This document shows, piece after piece, positions 18,069 to 25,269 of a stretch of DNA of 64,000 bases. How positions within the stretch are numbered: the first letter of the stretch is position 1; every line of letters starts with the position of its first letter. The notes below the pieces were generated by a model. The model worked only from the letters and a program-made list of their open reading frames with translations, was not told where the DNA came from and did not search any database. A program made the position numbers and the translations under genes. Where the stretch lies: positions 3,846,038 to 3,910,037 of the forward strand of contig NZ_JACHIR010000001.1 in the NCBI RefSeq assembly GCF_014203355.1. Direction: 5' to 3'. The stretch is from Kutzneria kofuensis (GTDB taxonomy: Bacteria > Actinomycetota > Actinomycetes > Mycobacteriales > Pseudonocardiaceae).

Positions 18069-18937
18069 CGGCCCGCCACCTCGTCGCCGGGAGCCGGATC
18101 CAGGTGCAGCGGCGCACGGTCGTACTCCGGGTCGCCGGGCAGCACCGCATGCAGCGTGCTGCCCCGACGGACCACCTTCGGAATGATCTTGTCGGTGGCC
18201 CGGTCCATCGCCATCGCGGCGGCCACGGTGCCGGCCTCGCGCAGCTCGGCCAGGGTCATCCAGGTCGGCGGCAGCAGGCCGACCCGGCCGGCCTTCCAGT
18301 CGTCGATCGCGTCTTGCGGGCGCTGCCAGCCGGCGTGGTCGGCCTCGCTGGTCTGCCCGTCGGCGTGCTGGCCCTCGGGCAGCACGGCCAGGAAGAACCG
18401 GGTGTCGTAGCGGCGCGGCTCCTCGGCCGGCGTAACCCAGTTCGCCCACGGCCGCAGCAGGTCGGCCCGCAGCACCAGGCCGGCGTCGGCGAGGAACTGG
18501 GCCAGCGACACCTCGCGGTTGACCAGCGCGTGCCGCACGTCGGCGTACTGCGCGGCGTCGGCGACCACCGAGATGTCGTCCCTGCCGGCGAGCAGCACGC
18601 CGGACTCCTCGAACGTCTCGCGCACGGCCGCGCACACCAGGGCGCGGGCCATGGTCGGGTCGCAGCCGAACCGCCGTCCCCACCAAGCCGGCTCGGGCCC
18701 GACCCAGGCGACGGAGGTGTCCGCGTCACGGCGGTCGACGCCGCCGCCGGGGAACACGGTCATGCCGCCGGCGAAGGCCATGCCGGCGACCCGGCGGAGC
18801 AGGAACACCTCCATGCCGGCGCTGCCCTCGCGGACCAGGGCCACGGTGGCCGCGTCCTTGGGCGTCACGGGCGGATTCGGCGGGATGGCCGGCACCATCG
18901 CCTCGGGCAGCGTCAGTTCCTCGGGCAGCTGGGGCAC
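18065..18937 (-). CDS. NUDIX hydrolase (NUDT19-like, CoA-type)
   Basis: About 290 residues. VALVREGSAGMEVFLLRRVAGMAFAGGMTVFPGG leads into a long insert and the Nudix helix AAVRETFEESGVLL. This is the split-box arrangement of the NUDT7/NUDT19 branch, suggesting an acyl-CoA or nucleotide-sugar substrate. GTG codons at 18937 and 18943 are both possible starts and neither has a strong ribosome site. It overlaps the MBL-fold gene by 4 nt and is divergent from the oxidoreductase. Confidence 0.85.
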   Translation of the reverse strand: MPQLPEELTLPEAMVPAIPPNPPVTPKDAATVALVREGSAGMEVFLLRRVAGMAFAGGMTVFPGGGVDRRDADTSVAWVGPEPAWWGRRFGCDPTMARALVCAAVRETFEESGVLLAGRDDISVVADAAQYADVRHALVNREVSLAQFLADAGLVLRADLLRPWANWVTPAEEPRRYDTRFFLAVLPEGQHADGQTSEADHAGWQRPQDAIDDWKAGRVGLLPPTWMTLAELREAGTVAAAMAMDRATDKIIPKVVRRGSTLHAVLPGDPEYDRAPLHLDPAPGDEVAGR

Positions 18938-18988
18938 GTCCACGAGCCTAAGGGCGAATCGGCGTCCCGCCCCGTGGAGAATCGTCAC

Positions 18989-19876
18989 GTGGAGGATCAA
19001 CTGCGTGTGGGACTGATCGGCGCCGGGCCCTGGGCCACCACGGTGCACGCACCCGGCATCGCCGACCACCCCGGCACCCGGCTGACCGCGGTGTGGGCAC
19101 GCCGCCGGGACGCCGCCGCCGAGCTGGCCGGTCGCTACGGGGCCGAGGTCGCCGACGACCCGGACCAGCTGATCGACCAGGTGGACGCGGTCGCCGTCGC
19201 GGTGCCGCCGGCCGTGCAGGCGGACCTGGCGCTGCGCGCGGCGCGGGCCGGCAAGCACCTGTTGCTGGAGAAGCCGCTGGCCGGCACGGTCGAGGACGCG
19301 CGCAGGATCGCCGGCACGATCGCCGACAACGACCTGGCCTCGCTGGTGATGCTGACCCTGCGGTTCTCCCCCGAGGTCATCGACTGGCTGGCGGAGCTGG
19401 GCAAGGTCGGCGGCTGGACCGGCGGCAGCGCGCAGTGGCTGTCCGGGGCGCTGCTCGGCGGCCAGTACTCGACCTCGCAGTGGCGGCACGACCAGGGCGC
19501 TCTGTTCGACGTCGGCCCACACGCCTTCGACCTGCTCGACGCGGCGCTGGGCCCGATCACCGAGGTGATCGCCGCGCACAAGGCGGACAACGACCTCTGG
19601 CACCTGATCCTGAGCCACGAGAACGACGTGACCAGCACGGCGACGCTGTCCATGCGGCTGCCGACCCGGCCGACGGTGGTCGACTTCGCGGTGTACGGCT
19701 CGCACGGCCACCGCGCGCTCGGCGGCCGGCAGACGTCGGCGCAGCAGGCCTACACCGCGATGCTTGACGACTTCGTCGCCATGGTGCACAGCGGCGTGCA
19801 CACCCACGCCTGCGACGCCCAGCGCGGCCTGCGCCTGCAGACCGTCCTCGACCAGGCCATCCGCAAGCTCCCCTGA
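18989..19876 (+). CDS. Gfo/Idh/MocA-family NAD(P)-dependent oxidoreductase
   Basis: 295 residues. The Rossmann nucleotide-binding motif GLIGAGPWATTVHAPG opens the protein, and the family motif EKPLAGTVEDA holds the Lys-Pro pair of the active site near residue 95. A substrate domain has FDVGPHAFDLLDAALG, whose His is the usual catalytic residue. Probably oxidises a sugar or cyclitol. GTG 18989 is taken as the start; GTG 18974 is in frame too. The stop codon abuts a long palindrome shared with the end of leuA. Confidence 0.85.
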   Translation: MEDQLRVGLIGAGPWATTVHAPGIADHPGTRLTAVWARRRDAAAELAGRYGAEVADDPDQLIDQVDAVAVAVPPAVQADLALRAARAGKHLLLEKPLAGTVEDARRIAGTIADNDLASLVMLTLRFSPEVIDWLAELGKVGGWTGGSAQWLSGALLGGQYSTSQWRHDQGALFDVGPHAFDLLDAALGPITEVIAAHKADNDLWHLILSHENDVTSTATLSMRLPTRPTVVDFAVYGSHGHRALGGRQTSAQQAYTAMLDDFVAMVHSGVHTHACDAQRGLRLQTVLDQAIRKLP

Positions 19877-19932
19877 CGTTCGGAAGGGGGCATTCCTGGC
19901 GTTGAACGCCAGGAATGCCCCCTTCCGAACGT
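19876..19932. repeat. 57-bp perfect palindrome, copy 1 of dispersed repeat family
   Basis: Two 28-nt arms are exact reverse complements around a single central G (19904). The core is ATTCCTGGCGTT-G-AACGCCAGGAAT. It starts in the last base of the oxidoreductase stop codon and ends 12 bp before the convergent gene's stop. A sister copy at 46662 has the same core with paired base changes. Likely acts as a bidirectional terminator; possibly a small mobile palindrome. Confidence 0.85.
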
Positions 19933-19943
19933 GAATCGGGGCT

Positions 19944-20858
19944 TTACTGCTCGCGCTGGGCGAGTTCCTCGTGCAGCTGGCGGAGCAGGTCACGCTCCAC
20001 GTCGCTGAGCTTGTCCTCGGCGATCGGCTTGTAGTCGACGAGCCCGAGCGCCGACGGGTCGGCCGAGGGCTCCAGCACCGGCGGCTGCGCGGCCTTCTCC
20101 GCGGTCACCGGCTCCACCGGTTCGGCCAGCTCGACCTGCGTGACCACGTCCGGTTTGGCCTCGGCGTGCGCGACCGGCTTGATCGGCACGACCGAGCCGC
20201 CGCTCTTGGCACGACGGCCACCGCCCGAGGTCGGGGCGGCCGCGTGCTGGCCCGATAAGTTGATCGGCTTCGCGTCCGAGGCGGCCAGCCGGTGGTAGTC
20301 GCTGCGGTCAGCGCCCGTCTTCAGCACCTCGACCACGGCGCGGATGCCGGCGGCCTCCAGCGCCTGGCCGATCCGGTACGCCGTCGCCGGCGCGAACCCG
20401 TCCGGACCGATCTCGACCAGCACCACCCGCTGCGGCACCGCGCCCGGCGTCGCGCCGGCGGGCGTCACCCGCCACACCGCGTGCACCGACTGGACGCCGA
20501 TCAGGAAGTCCACCACCGGTGCCAGCGCCGCGCCGATGCCCGCGCCGGCGTCCGGCTCGTAGCTGAACCGGTGCGGCGGGGCGTACCAGGTGTCGCGGAC
20601 CTTGAGCCGGTCGGCCAGCGCCGGGTCCGAGCGGGACTGGTCCAGCAGTGCCCGCAGCTGGCCGTTCTCCGCCGGGGTCACCGGCACGCCGCCGGCGATC
20701 AGGCAGCCGACCAGCAGCTCGACGGCGCGGTCCGACTCGGCGATGGCGACCAGCTCGCGCGCCGAGGTCAGCGCGTCGTCGTCGACCCGCCCGGCCATCC
20801 GAAGCAGGATGTCGTGGAGCCGATCGGGCAGTCCGTCCCCAGTCGCGACGTCCGACAC
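19944..20858 (-). CDS. Protein of unknown function, paralogue of the next gene (long form)
   Basis: 304 residues from GTG 20858, which has AAAGGAG upstream. No named domain recognised. The N-terminal helical part (LHDILLRMAGRVDDDALTSARELVA) and the central VWRVTP...PQRVVLVEIG resemble the upstream gene's ILLRLAGRLSD-type start and WRHAADGRTHRVVLVSA. This protein adds a low-complexity Pro/Glu-rich region and a helical tail (DVERDLLRQLHEELAQ). Both genes lie 13 bp apart on the minus strand. Probably cytoplasmic; possibly an actinomycete-specific protein pair acting together. Confidence 0.65.
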   Translation of the reverse strand: MSDVATGDGLPDRLHDILLRMAGRVDDDALTSARELVAIAESDRAVELLVGCLIAGGVPVTPAENGQLRALLDQSRSDPALADRLKVRDTWYAPPHRFSYEPDAGAGIGAALAPVVDFLIGVQSVHAVWRVTPAGATPGAVPQRVVLVEIGPDGFAPATAYRIGQALEAAGIRAVVEVLKTGADRSDYHRLAASDAKPINLSGQHAAAPTSGGGRRAKSGGSVVPIKPVAHAEAKPDVVTQVELAEPVEPVTAEKAAQPPVLEPSADPSALGLVDYKPIAEDKLSDVERDLLRQLHEELAQREQ

Positions 20859-20871
20859 GACGGGTCTCCTT

Positions 20872-21474
20872 TCAGGCGTGGGCGAGATCGGCAGCGCCGA
20901 AGCACAGCAGTTCGGACACGTCGAGCGCGGCGCGGTGGTACGGCGGCAGGTCGAAGTCCGGCGCCAGCACCTCGACGCACGGCTCGTGCTCGCCCAGCGC
21001 GCGCAGCATGCGCTGGAGCTCACCGGCCAGCCGGTGGTGATCGGCGACGGCCGACACCAGCACCACGCGGTGCGTGCGGCCGTCGGCGGCGTGCCGCCAC
21101 GCGCAGCGCACCTCGCCGAGGCCCTCGCGGCCGCGCAGCGTCGCCCCGAGCACGACGCCGACCGGGTCGCCGCTGGCGGCCTGGTCGGCGGACTCGCCGG
21201 CGAAGGTGAAGGCCGGCTCCGGCACCGCGCCGATGCCGAGCACCGAACTGGTCAGCGCGGGGTCGGCGCCGATGCCGCGGAGCAGCACGTGCTCGTCGGC
21301 GGTCAGGCCGATCCGGTCGTGCAGCAGCGCACGCGGCAGGGCCCGGCCGAGCACGGGCAGCGCCCCGCTCGCCAGCCAGTCCCGGAACCGCCACAGCTGG
21401 GCGTCGGACAGCCGTCCGGCCAGTCTCAGCAGCAGCTCATGCGCGTTCAGCTCGGCGTTGTCCCGCACGCCCAC
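20872..21474 (-). CDS. Protein of unknown function, paralogue of the following gene (short form)
   Basis: 200 residues. Begins MGVRDNAELNAHELLLRLAGRLSDAQLWRFRDWLA, an all-helical N-terminus with the same LLxRxAGR pattern as its downstream neighbour. A beta-rich half follows, containing WRHAADGRTHRVVLVSAVADHHRLAGELQRML and EVLAPDFDLPPYH. No family name can be assigned from sequence alone. The 5' leader holds an inverted repeat (GGTCT-N3-AGACC, 21506-21518), so expression may be controlled there. Confidence 0.65.
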   Translation of the reverse strand: MGVRDNAELNAHELLLRLAGRLSDAQLWRFRDWLASGALPVLGRALPRALLHDRIGLTADEHVLLRGIGADPALTSSVLGIGAVPEPAFTFAGESADQAASGDPVGVVLGATLRGREGLGEVRCAWRHAADGRTHRVVLVSAVADHHRLAGELQRMLRALGEHEPCVEVLAPDFDLPPYHRAALDVSELLCFGAADLAHA

Positions 21475-21558
21475 CGCCCCTTCCAGTGGCGAAGGTGACT
21501 CTCGCGGTCTAGCAGACCAGGAGACGCCACCTTAGCGCCACCCGAACGGGGGACAGAA

Positions 21559-22014
21559 TTAGCCGATTTCGACGATCAACTCGACCTCGACGGGTGCGCC
21601 GAGTGGTAGCTCGGCCACCCCAACGGCTGACCTCGCGTGCACGCCGGCGTCACCGAAGATCTCGCCCAGCAGTTCGGACGCCCCGTTGACCACGGCCGGC
21701 TGGCCGGTGAAGCCTTCCGCGGAGGCCACGAAGCCGACCACCTTGACGACCCGGGTGATCGAGTCCAGTCCGACGAGGGCGTCCACCGCCGCCAGCGCGT
21801 TCAGCGCGCAGGTGCGGGCGTAACCCTTGGCCTCGTCCTGCCCGATCTCGCCGCCGACCTTGCCCGTGGCGGGCAGCGCGCCCGCCACGAACGGCAGCTG
21901 GCCCGAGGTGTAGACGTGCGAGCCGGTGCGCACCGCCGGCACGTAGGCCGCGACCGGCGCGGCCACGCCGGGCAGCTCGATGCCCAGCTCGTCGAGCCTG
22001 GCCCGCCAGCTCAC
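21559..22014 (-). CDS. RidA/YjgF/YER057c family protein
   Basis: 151 residues from GTG 22014. The RidA fold shows AVRTGSHVYTSGQLPFVAGALPATGKVGGEI, NALAAVDALVGLDSITRVVKVVGFVAS and ARSAVGVAELPLGAPVEVELIVEI; the conserved arginine in HARSAVGV is the deaminase-type residue. RidA proteins hydrolyse reactive enamines/imines; this is the longer YjgF_endoribonc-like branch found at Rv3678c. Its GTGA start overlaps the stop of the DUF4177 gene. Confidence 0.92.
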   Translation of the reverse strand: MSWRARLDELGIELPGVAAPVAAYVPAVRTGSHVYTSGQLPFVAGALPATGKVGGEIGQDEAKGYARTCALNALAAVDALVGLDSITRVVKVVGFVASAEGFTGQPAVVNGASELLGEIFGDAGVHARSAVGVAELPLGAPVEVELIVEIG

Positions 22015-22166
22015 GCCTTCTCCCGCTTGAGGTAGGCGACATGCTGCTCGCCGCTCGGGTTGGGCAACACGGTCACCAGTTCCCAGCCGTCCTGGCCCCA
22101 CTGGTCCAGGATCTGCTTGGTCGCGTGGATCAGCAGCGGGACCGTGGCGTACTCCCACTTAGTCAT
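22011..22166 (-). CDS. DUF4177 small protein
   Basis: A 51-residue protein beginning MTKWEYATVPLLIHATKQIL, continuing with DQWGQDGWELVTVLPNP and ending YLKREKA. The W-E-Y start and the GWELV core are the DUF4177 signature; the fold is a small ferredoxin-like domain of unknown role. The stop overlaps the ridA start (GTGA), giving translational coupling. Position matches Rv3678A. Easily missed because of its size, but the overlap, codon bias and conserved motif make it secure. Confidence 0.9.
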   Translation of the reverse strand: MTKWEYATVPLLIHATKQILDQWGQDGWELVTVLPNPSGEQHVAYLKREKA

Positions 22167-22201
22167 GCCGGCAGCCTATCCGGCGCGCTATTTTCGATCA
22201 C

Positions 22202-22453
22202 GTGGAGACGTGGCGGATCATCGCGACCTGCCTGATGGCCTTCGGCGGCATCGTGATGACCCTGCTGATCACCGGCAAGGTCCGGGACGACCGGAACCGC
22301 AACGCCGGGGACGTGGCCCGCGCCGCGCTCTGGTCCTCGTTGGTGTTCGCGGTGCTCTGCCTGCTCATCGCCACCGTGCTGCCCGGGACCGTGGTCTGGG
22401 GCGTGGTCGCCGCGCAGTACATGATCTTGATATTGATGCATCACATCGGTTGA
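22202..22453 (+). CDS. Small two-helix membrane protein
   Basis: 83 residues from GTG 22202. Two hydrophobic segments (IIATCLMAFGGIVMTLLITG and SSLVFAVLCLLIATVLPGTVVWGVV) flank a charged loop (KVRDDRNRNAGDVAR). No known domain. It is divergent from the DUF4177-ridA pair with only 35 bp between and stands 66 bp ahead of the ArsA-type ATPases. Confidence rests on length, hydrophobic pattern and codon bias. Confidence 0.6.
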   Translation: METWRIIATCLMAFGGIVMTLLITGKVRDDRNRNAGDVARAALWSSLVFAVLCLLIATVLPGTVVWGVVAAQYMILILMHHIG

Positions 22454-22519
22454 CCGCGTGGGGGAAGCCTCAGCCCCGTCGGCGGCGAATCGTCCGCATC
22501 GACGCCTAGGCTTGGCCTT

Positions 22520-23524
22520 GTGACCACACCCATCGTCGGCTGGACCGAGGAACTCAGCCGGGCCCGATTGCACGTGGTCACCGGCAAGGGCGGCACCGGC
22601 AAGACCACGGTGGCCGCGGCGCTGGCGATCGCGCTGGCCACCGGTGGCCGTCGCGTGCTGCTCGTCGAGGTCGAGGAGCGGCAGGGCATCGCCCAGCTGT
22701 TCGACCGCGCCCCGCTGCCCTATGCCGAGGAGCGCATCGCGTCCGCCCCGGACGGCGGCGAGATCCGCGCGCTCGCCGTGGACGCCGACGCGGCGTTCAT
22801 GGAGTACCTGGCCATGTTCTACAACCTGGGCTTCGCCGGGCGGACGCTGCGGCGGATGGGCGCGATCGAGTTCGTGACGACGCTCGCGCCCGGGCTGCGG
22901 GACGTGCTGCAGACCGGCAAGGTCAAGGAGTGCGTCGGCCGCACCGACGCCGCCGGCCGCCACATGTACGACCACGTGGTGCTGGACGCGCCGCCGACCG
23001 GCCGCGTGGTGAAGTTCCTCGACGTCACCAAGGCCGTGCAGGACGTCGCCAAGGTCGGGCCGATCCGCGGCCAGAGCGAGGGCGTGGTCCGGCTGATGCA
23101 CTCCGGCGACACCGCCGTGCACCTGGTGACCCTGCTGGAGGAGATGCCGGTCCGGGAGACCCTGGACGCCGTCGCCGAGCTGGACGGCGCCGACCTGCGG
23201 CCGGGCGCGGTGTTCGTGAACCGGGTGCGGCCGGCCCGGCTGGCCGACCGCTCGGTGCCGGCCGCCGCGAGCGGCCGGGTGGACGCCGCCCGGGTGCGCG
23301 CCGGGCTGGGCGCCGTGGGCCTGAAGCTGCCCGAGGACGAGCTGGCCGGGCTGGTCGAGGAGACCGTCGAGCACGCCGTCCGCGTGCAGGCCGAGCAGCG
23401 GGCCCGCGAGCTGCTGGCCGAGGCCGACCTGCCCGCGCTGGAGCTGCCCGAGCTGGTCGACGGCGTCGACGTCGGCGCGCTGTACGAGCTGGCCGAGACG
23501 CTGGTCGACCAGGGGGTCCGCTGA
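22520..23524 (+). CDS. ArsA/GET3-type ATPase, first of a pair
   Basis: 334 residues from GTG 22520. A deviant Walker A ([18 protein letters not shown]) and switch I ([14 protein letters not shown]) identify the ArsA/Get3 branch of the SIMIBI NTPases. Corresponds to Rv3679, whose product pairs with Rv3680; structural work relates that pair to Get3-like dimers with an undefined client. No arsenite-binding cysteines are evident. TGATG overlap with the second ATPase gene indicates stoichiometric expression as a heteromer. Confidence 0.92.
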   Translation: MTTPIVGWTEELSRARLHVVTGKGGTGKTTVAAALAIALATGGRRVLLVEVEERQGIAQLFDRAPLPYAEERIASAPDGGEIRALAVDADAAFMEYLAMFYNLGFAGRTLRRMGAIEFVTTLAPGLRDVLQTGKVKECVGRTDAAGRHMYDHVVLDAPPTGRVVKFLDVTKAVQDVAKVGPIRGQSEGVVRLMHSGDTAVHLVTLLEEMPVRETLDAVAELDGADLRPGAVFVNRVRPARLADRSVPAAASGRVDAARVRAGLGAVGLKLPEDELAGLVEETVEHAVRVQAEQRARELLAEADLPALELPELVDGVDVGALYELAETLVDQGVR

Positions 23525-24648
23525 TGCCGGCAAAGCTTCATGTCGACAAGTTGCTGGACGACCCGGCGACCAAGGTGATCGTCTGCTGCGGCTCCGGCGG
23601 CGTCGGCAAGACCACCACCGCCGCGGCGCTGGCCGCGCGGGCCGCCGAGCGGGGCCGGCGCACCGTCGTGCTCACCATCGACCCGGCCCGGCGGCTGGCG
23701 CAGTCGCTGGGCCTGCGGGAACTGGACAACACCCCGCGTCGGGTGGTGGTCGAGGGCTTCGACAGCTCCGACCGCCTGCACGCGATGATGCTGGACATGC
23801 GCCGCACGTTCGACGACATGGTGCTGGCGCACGCGGGGCCGGACCGGGCCGAGCAGATCCTGGGCAACCCCTTCTACCAGACCATTTCCTCGTCGTTCTC
23901 CGGCACGCAGGAGTACATGGCGATGGAGAAGCTGGGCCAGCTGGCCGCGGACGGGTCGTGGGACCTGATCGTGGTGGACACCCCGCCCAGCCGGTCGGCG
24001 CTGGACTTCCTCGACGCCCCGCAGCGGCTGTCCACCGTGCTGGACGGGCGGATCATCCGGCTGCTGTCGGCGCCGGCGCGGGCCGGCGGCCGGGGCCTGC
24101 TGAAGATCGTCGGCGCCGGGTTCGGGCTGTTCACCAAGGCCATCTCGACGATCATCGGCGGCCAGCTGCTGGCCGACGCGTCCGCGTTCGTGCAGGCCTT
24201 CGACAGCATGTTCGGCGGCTTCCGGGAGCGGGCGCAGAAGACCTACCAGCTGCTGCGGTCGCCCGGCACCGCGTTCCTGGTGGTGGCCGCGCCGGAGCCG
24301 GACGCGCTGCGCGAGGCGTCCTACTTCGTGGAGCGGCTGGCCGCCGAGTCGATGCCGCTGGCCGGGCTGGTGCTCAACCGGACGCACCCGGTGCTGGCCA
24401 GCCTTCCGGCGGGCAAGGCGCTGGCCGCCGCCGAGGAGCTGGACCGGACCGGCGAGGCGCCGCTGGCTGCCGCCGTGCTGCGGGTGCACGCCGACCGGGT
24501 GGCCGTGGCGACCCGGGAGCAGCGGCTGCTGGCCCGCTTCACCAAGGCGCACCCGTCGGTGGCCGTCACCGGCGTGCCGGCGCTGGCCGAGGACGTGCAC
24601 GATCTCGCCGGGCTGCGCGAAATCGGCCGCCGGCTCGCGGGTGAGTGA
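23524..24648 (+). CDS. ArsA/GET3-type ATPase, second of a pair
   Basis: 374 residues from ATG 23524, whose A is shared with the upstream stop codon. Walker A is [17 protein letters not shown], with [33 protein letters not shown] and [14 protein letters not shown] typical of Rv3680-like proteins. The central hydrophobic stretch ([32 protein letters not shown]) could form a client-binding groove. Divided from whiB4 by a hairpin. Role in membrane-protein handling is inferred from the family. Confidence 0.92.
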   Translation: MPAKLHVDKLLDDPATKVIVCCGSGGVGKTTTAAALAARAAERGRRTVVLTIDPARRLAQSLGLRELDNTPRRVVVEGFDSSDRLHAMMLDMRRTFDDMVLAHAGPDRAEQILGNPFYQTISSSFSGTQEYMAMEKLGQLAADGSWDLIVVDTPPSRSALDFLDAPQRLSTVLDGRIIRLLSAPARAGGRGLLKIVGAGFGLFTKAISTIIGGQLLADASAFVQAFDSMFGGFRERAQKTYQLLRSPGTAFLVVAAPEPDALREASYFVERLAAESMPLAGLVLNRTHPVLASLPAGKALAAAEELDRTGEAPLAAAVLRVHADRVAVATREQRLLARFTKAHPSVAVTGVPALAEDVHDLAGLREIGRRLAGE

Positions 24649-24663
24649 AACGGCGCACGCTTG

Positions 24664-24696
24664 TTTCGCCGAAGGCGATTGCCGCCTTCGGCGAAA
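24664..24696. terminator. Terminator hairpin between the ATPase operon and whiB4
   Basis: A 14-bp perfect stem (TTTCGCCGAAGGCG with CGCCTTCGGCGAAA) with a 5-nt loop, 15 nt after the ATPase stop. The gene on the other side is convergent, so it can serve both transcripts. Confidence 0.85.
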
Positions 24697-24746
24697 TTCG
24701 CATTGATCATCGGTTAATTTTTTGAGCCCTCAACAAAGGGCGTAGA

Positions 24747-25049
24747 TCAACTGACCTTGTACTCGCCAAGATCGGCATGCTCGCGCCGCGCCGACTCCAG
24801 CAACTCGAACCACGAGTCCACATCCGGTCGGCGACGCAGCAGAGCCCTGCGCTCACGCTCAGTCATTCCACCCCACACGCCGAACTCGATGCGATTGTCC
24901 AGCGCCTCGGACAGGCACTCGGTCCGCACCGGGCAGCTCAGGCAGATGACCTTGGCTTTGCGCTGCTCAGCGCCCCTGACGAACAACTGTTCCGGATCTT
25001 CATCCCGACACGAGGCGCTGACACGCCAATCCCCCTGAACGAACTGCAT
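24747..25049 (-). CDS. whiB4: WhiB-family iron-sulfur regulator, WhiB4-like
   Basis: 100 residues. Four cysteine ligands, Cys14, Cys36, Cys39 and Cys45, in the order C-x21-C-x2-C-x5-C, bind a [4Fe-4S] cluster; FGVWGGMTERERRAL is the WhiB turn and helix, with a basic RRRPD patch near the C-terminus. WhiB4 is a redox-sensitive DNA-binding and condensation factor in mycobacteria. Neighbours (ATPase pair on one side, ponA2 divergent on the other) match Rv3681c. The 220-bp gap to ponA2 carries both promoters. Confidence 0.93.
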   Translation of the reverse strand: MQFVQGDWRVSASCRDEDPEQLFVRGAEQRKAKVICLSCPVRTECLSEALDNRIEFGVWGGMTERERRALLRRRPDVDSWFELLESARREHADLGEYKVS

Positions 25050-25269
25050 GACCCCCGCTCCCCTACGTCTCGTCCAAAACCGATACCCCCCGGTACCGGC
25101 TGCCGTAGGCTGACCGCGGGTGCGGACTGCCGTCGGGCGTTGTCATGAGACGTTGACGGACTGTAGAGCCATCCGGTTCCCCTGCCAACACCGGGTTACC
25201 CGAATGTGAGCTTCACCCACCCGAAGTGGTGAATGAACGTCGCGGTGAGCGCTCACACGGAAGCACCAC

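Noticed and set aside
18065-19993. A minus-strand frame fusing the NUDIX protein with sequence through the oxidoreductase and the palindrome
   Set aside because: Only the first-listed NUDIX part has homology-like features; the rest is antisense to the oxidoreductase gene.
21506-21518. GGTCT-AGC-AGACC as a second dre/DasR site
   Set aside because: The half-sites are 3 bp too far apart compared with the dre core; kept only as a local inverted repeat.
25245-25256. GTGAGCGCTCAC before ponA2 as a Crp site
   Set aside because: Perfect palindrome, but the half-sites are separated by 4 instead of 6 nt, so it does not fit Crp; other regulators remain possible.
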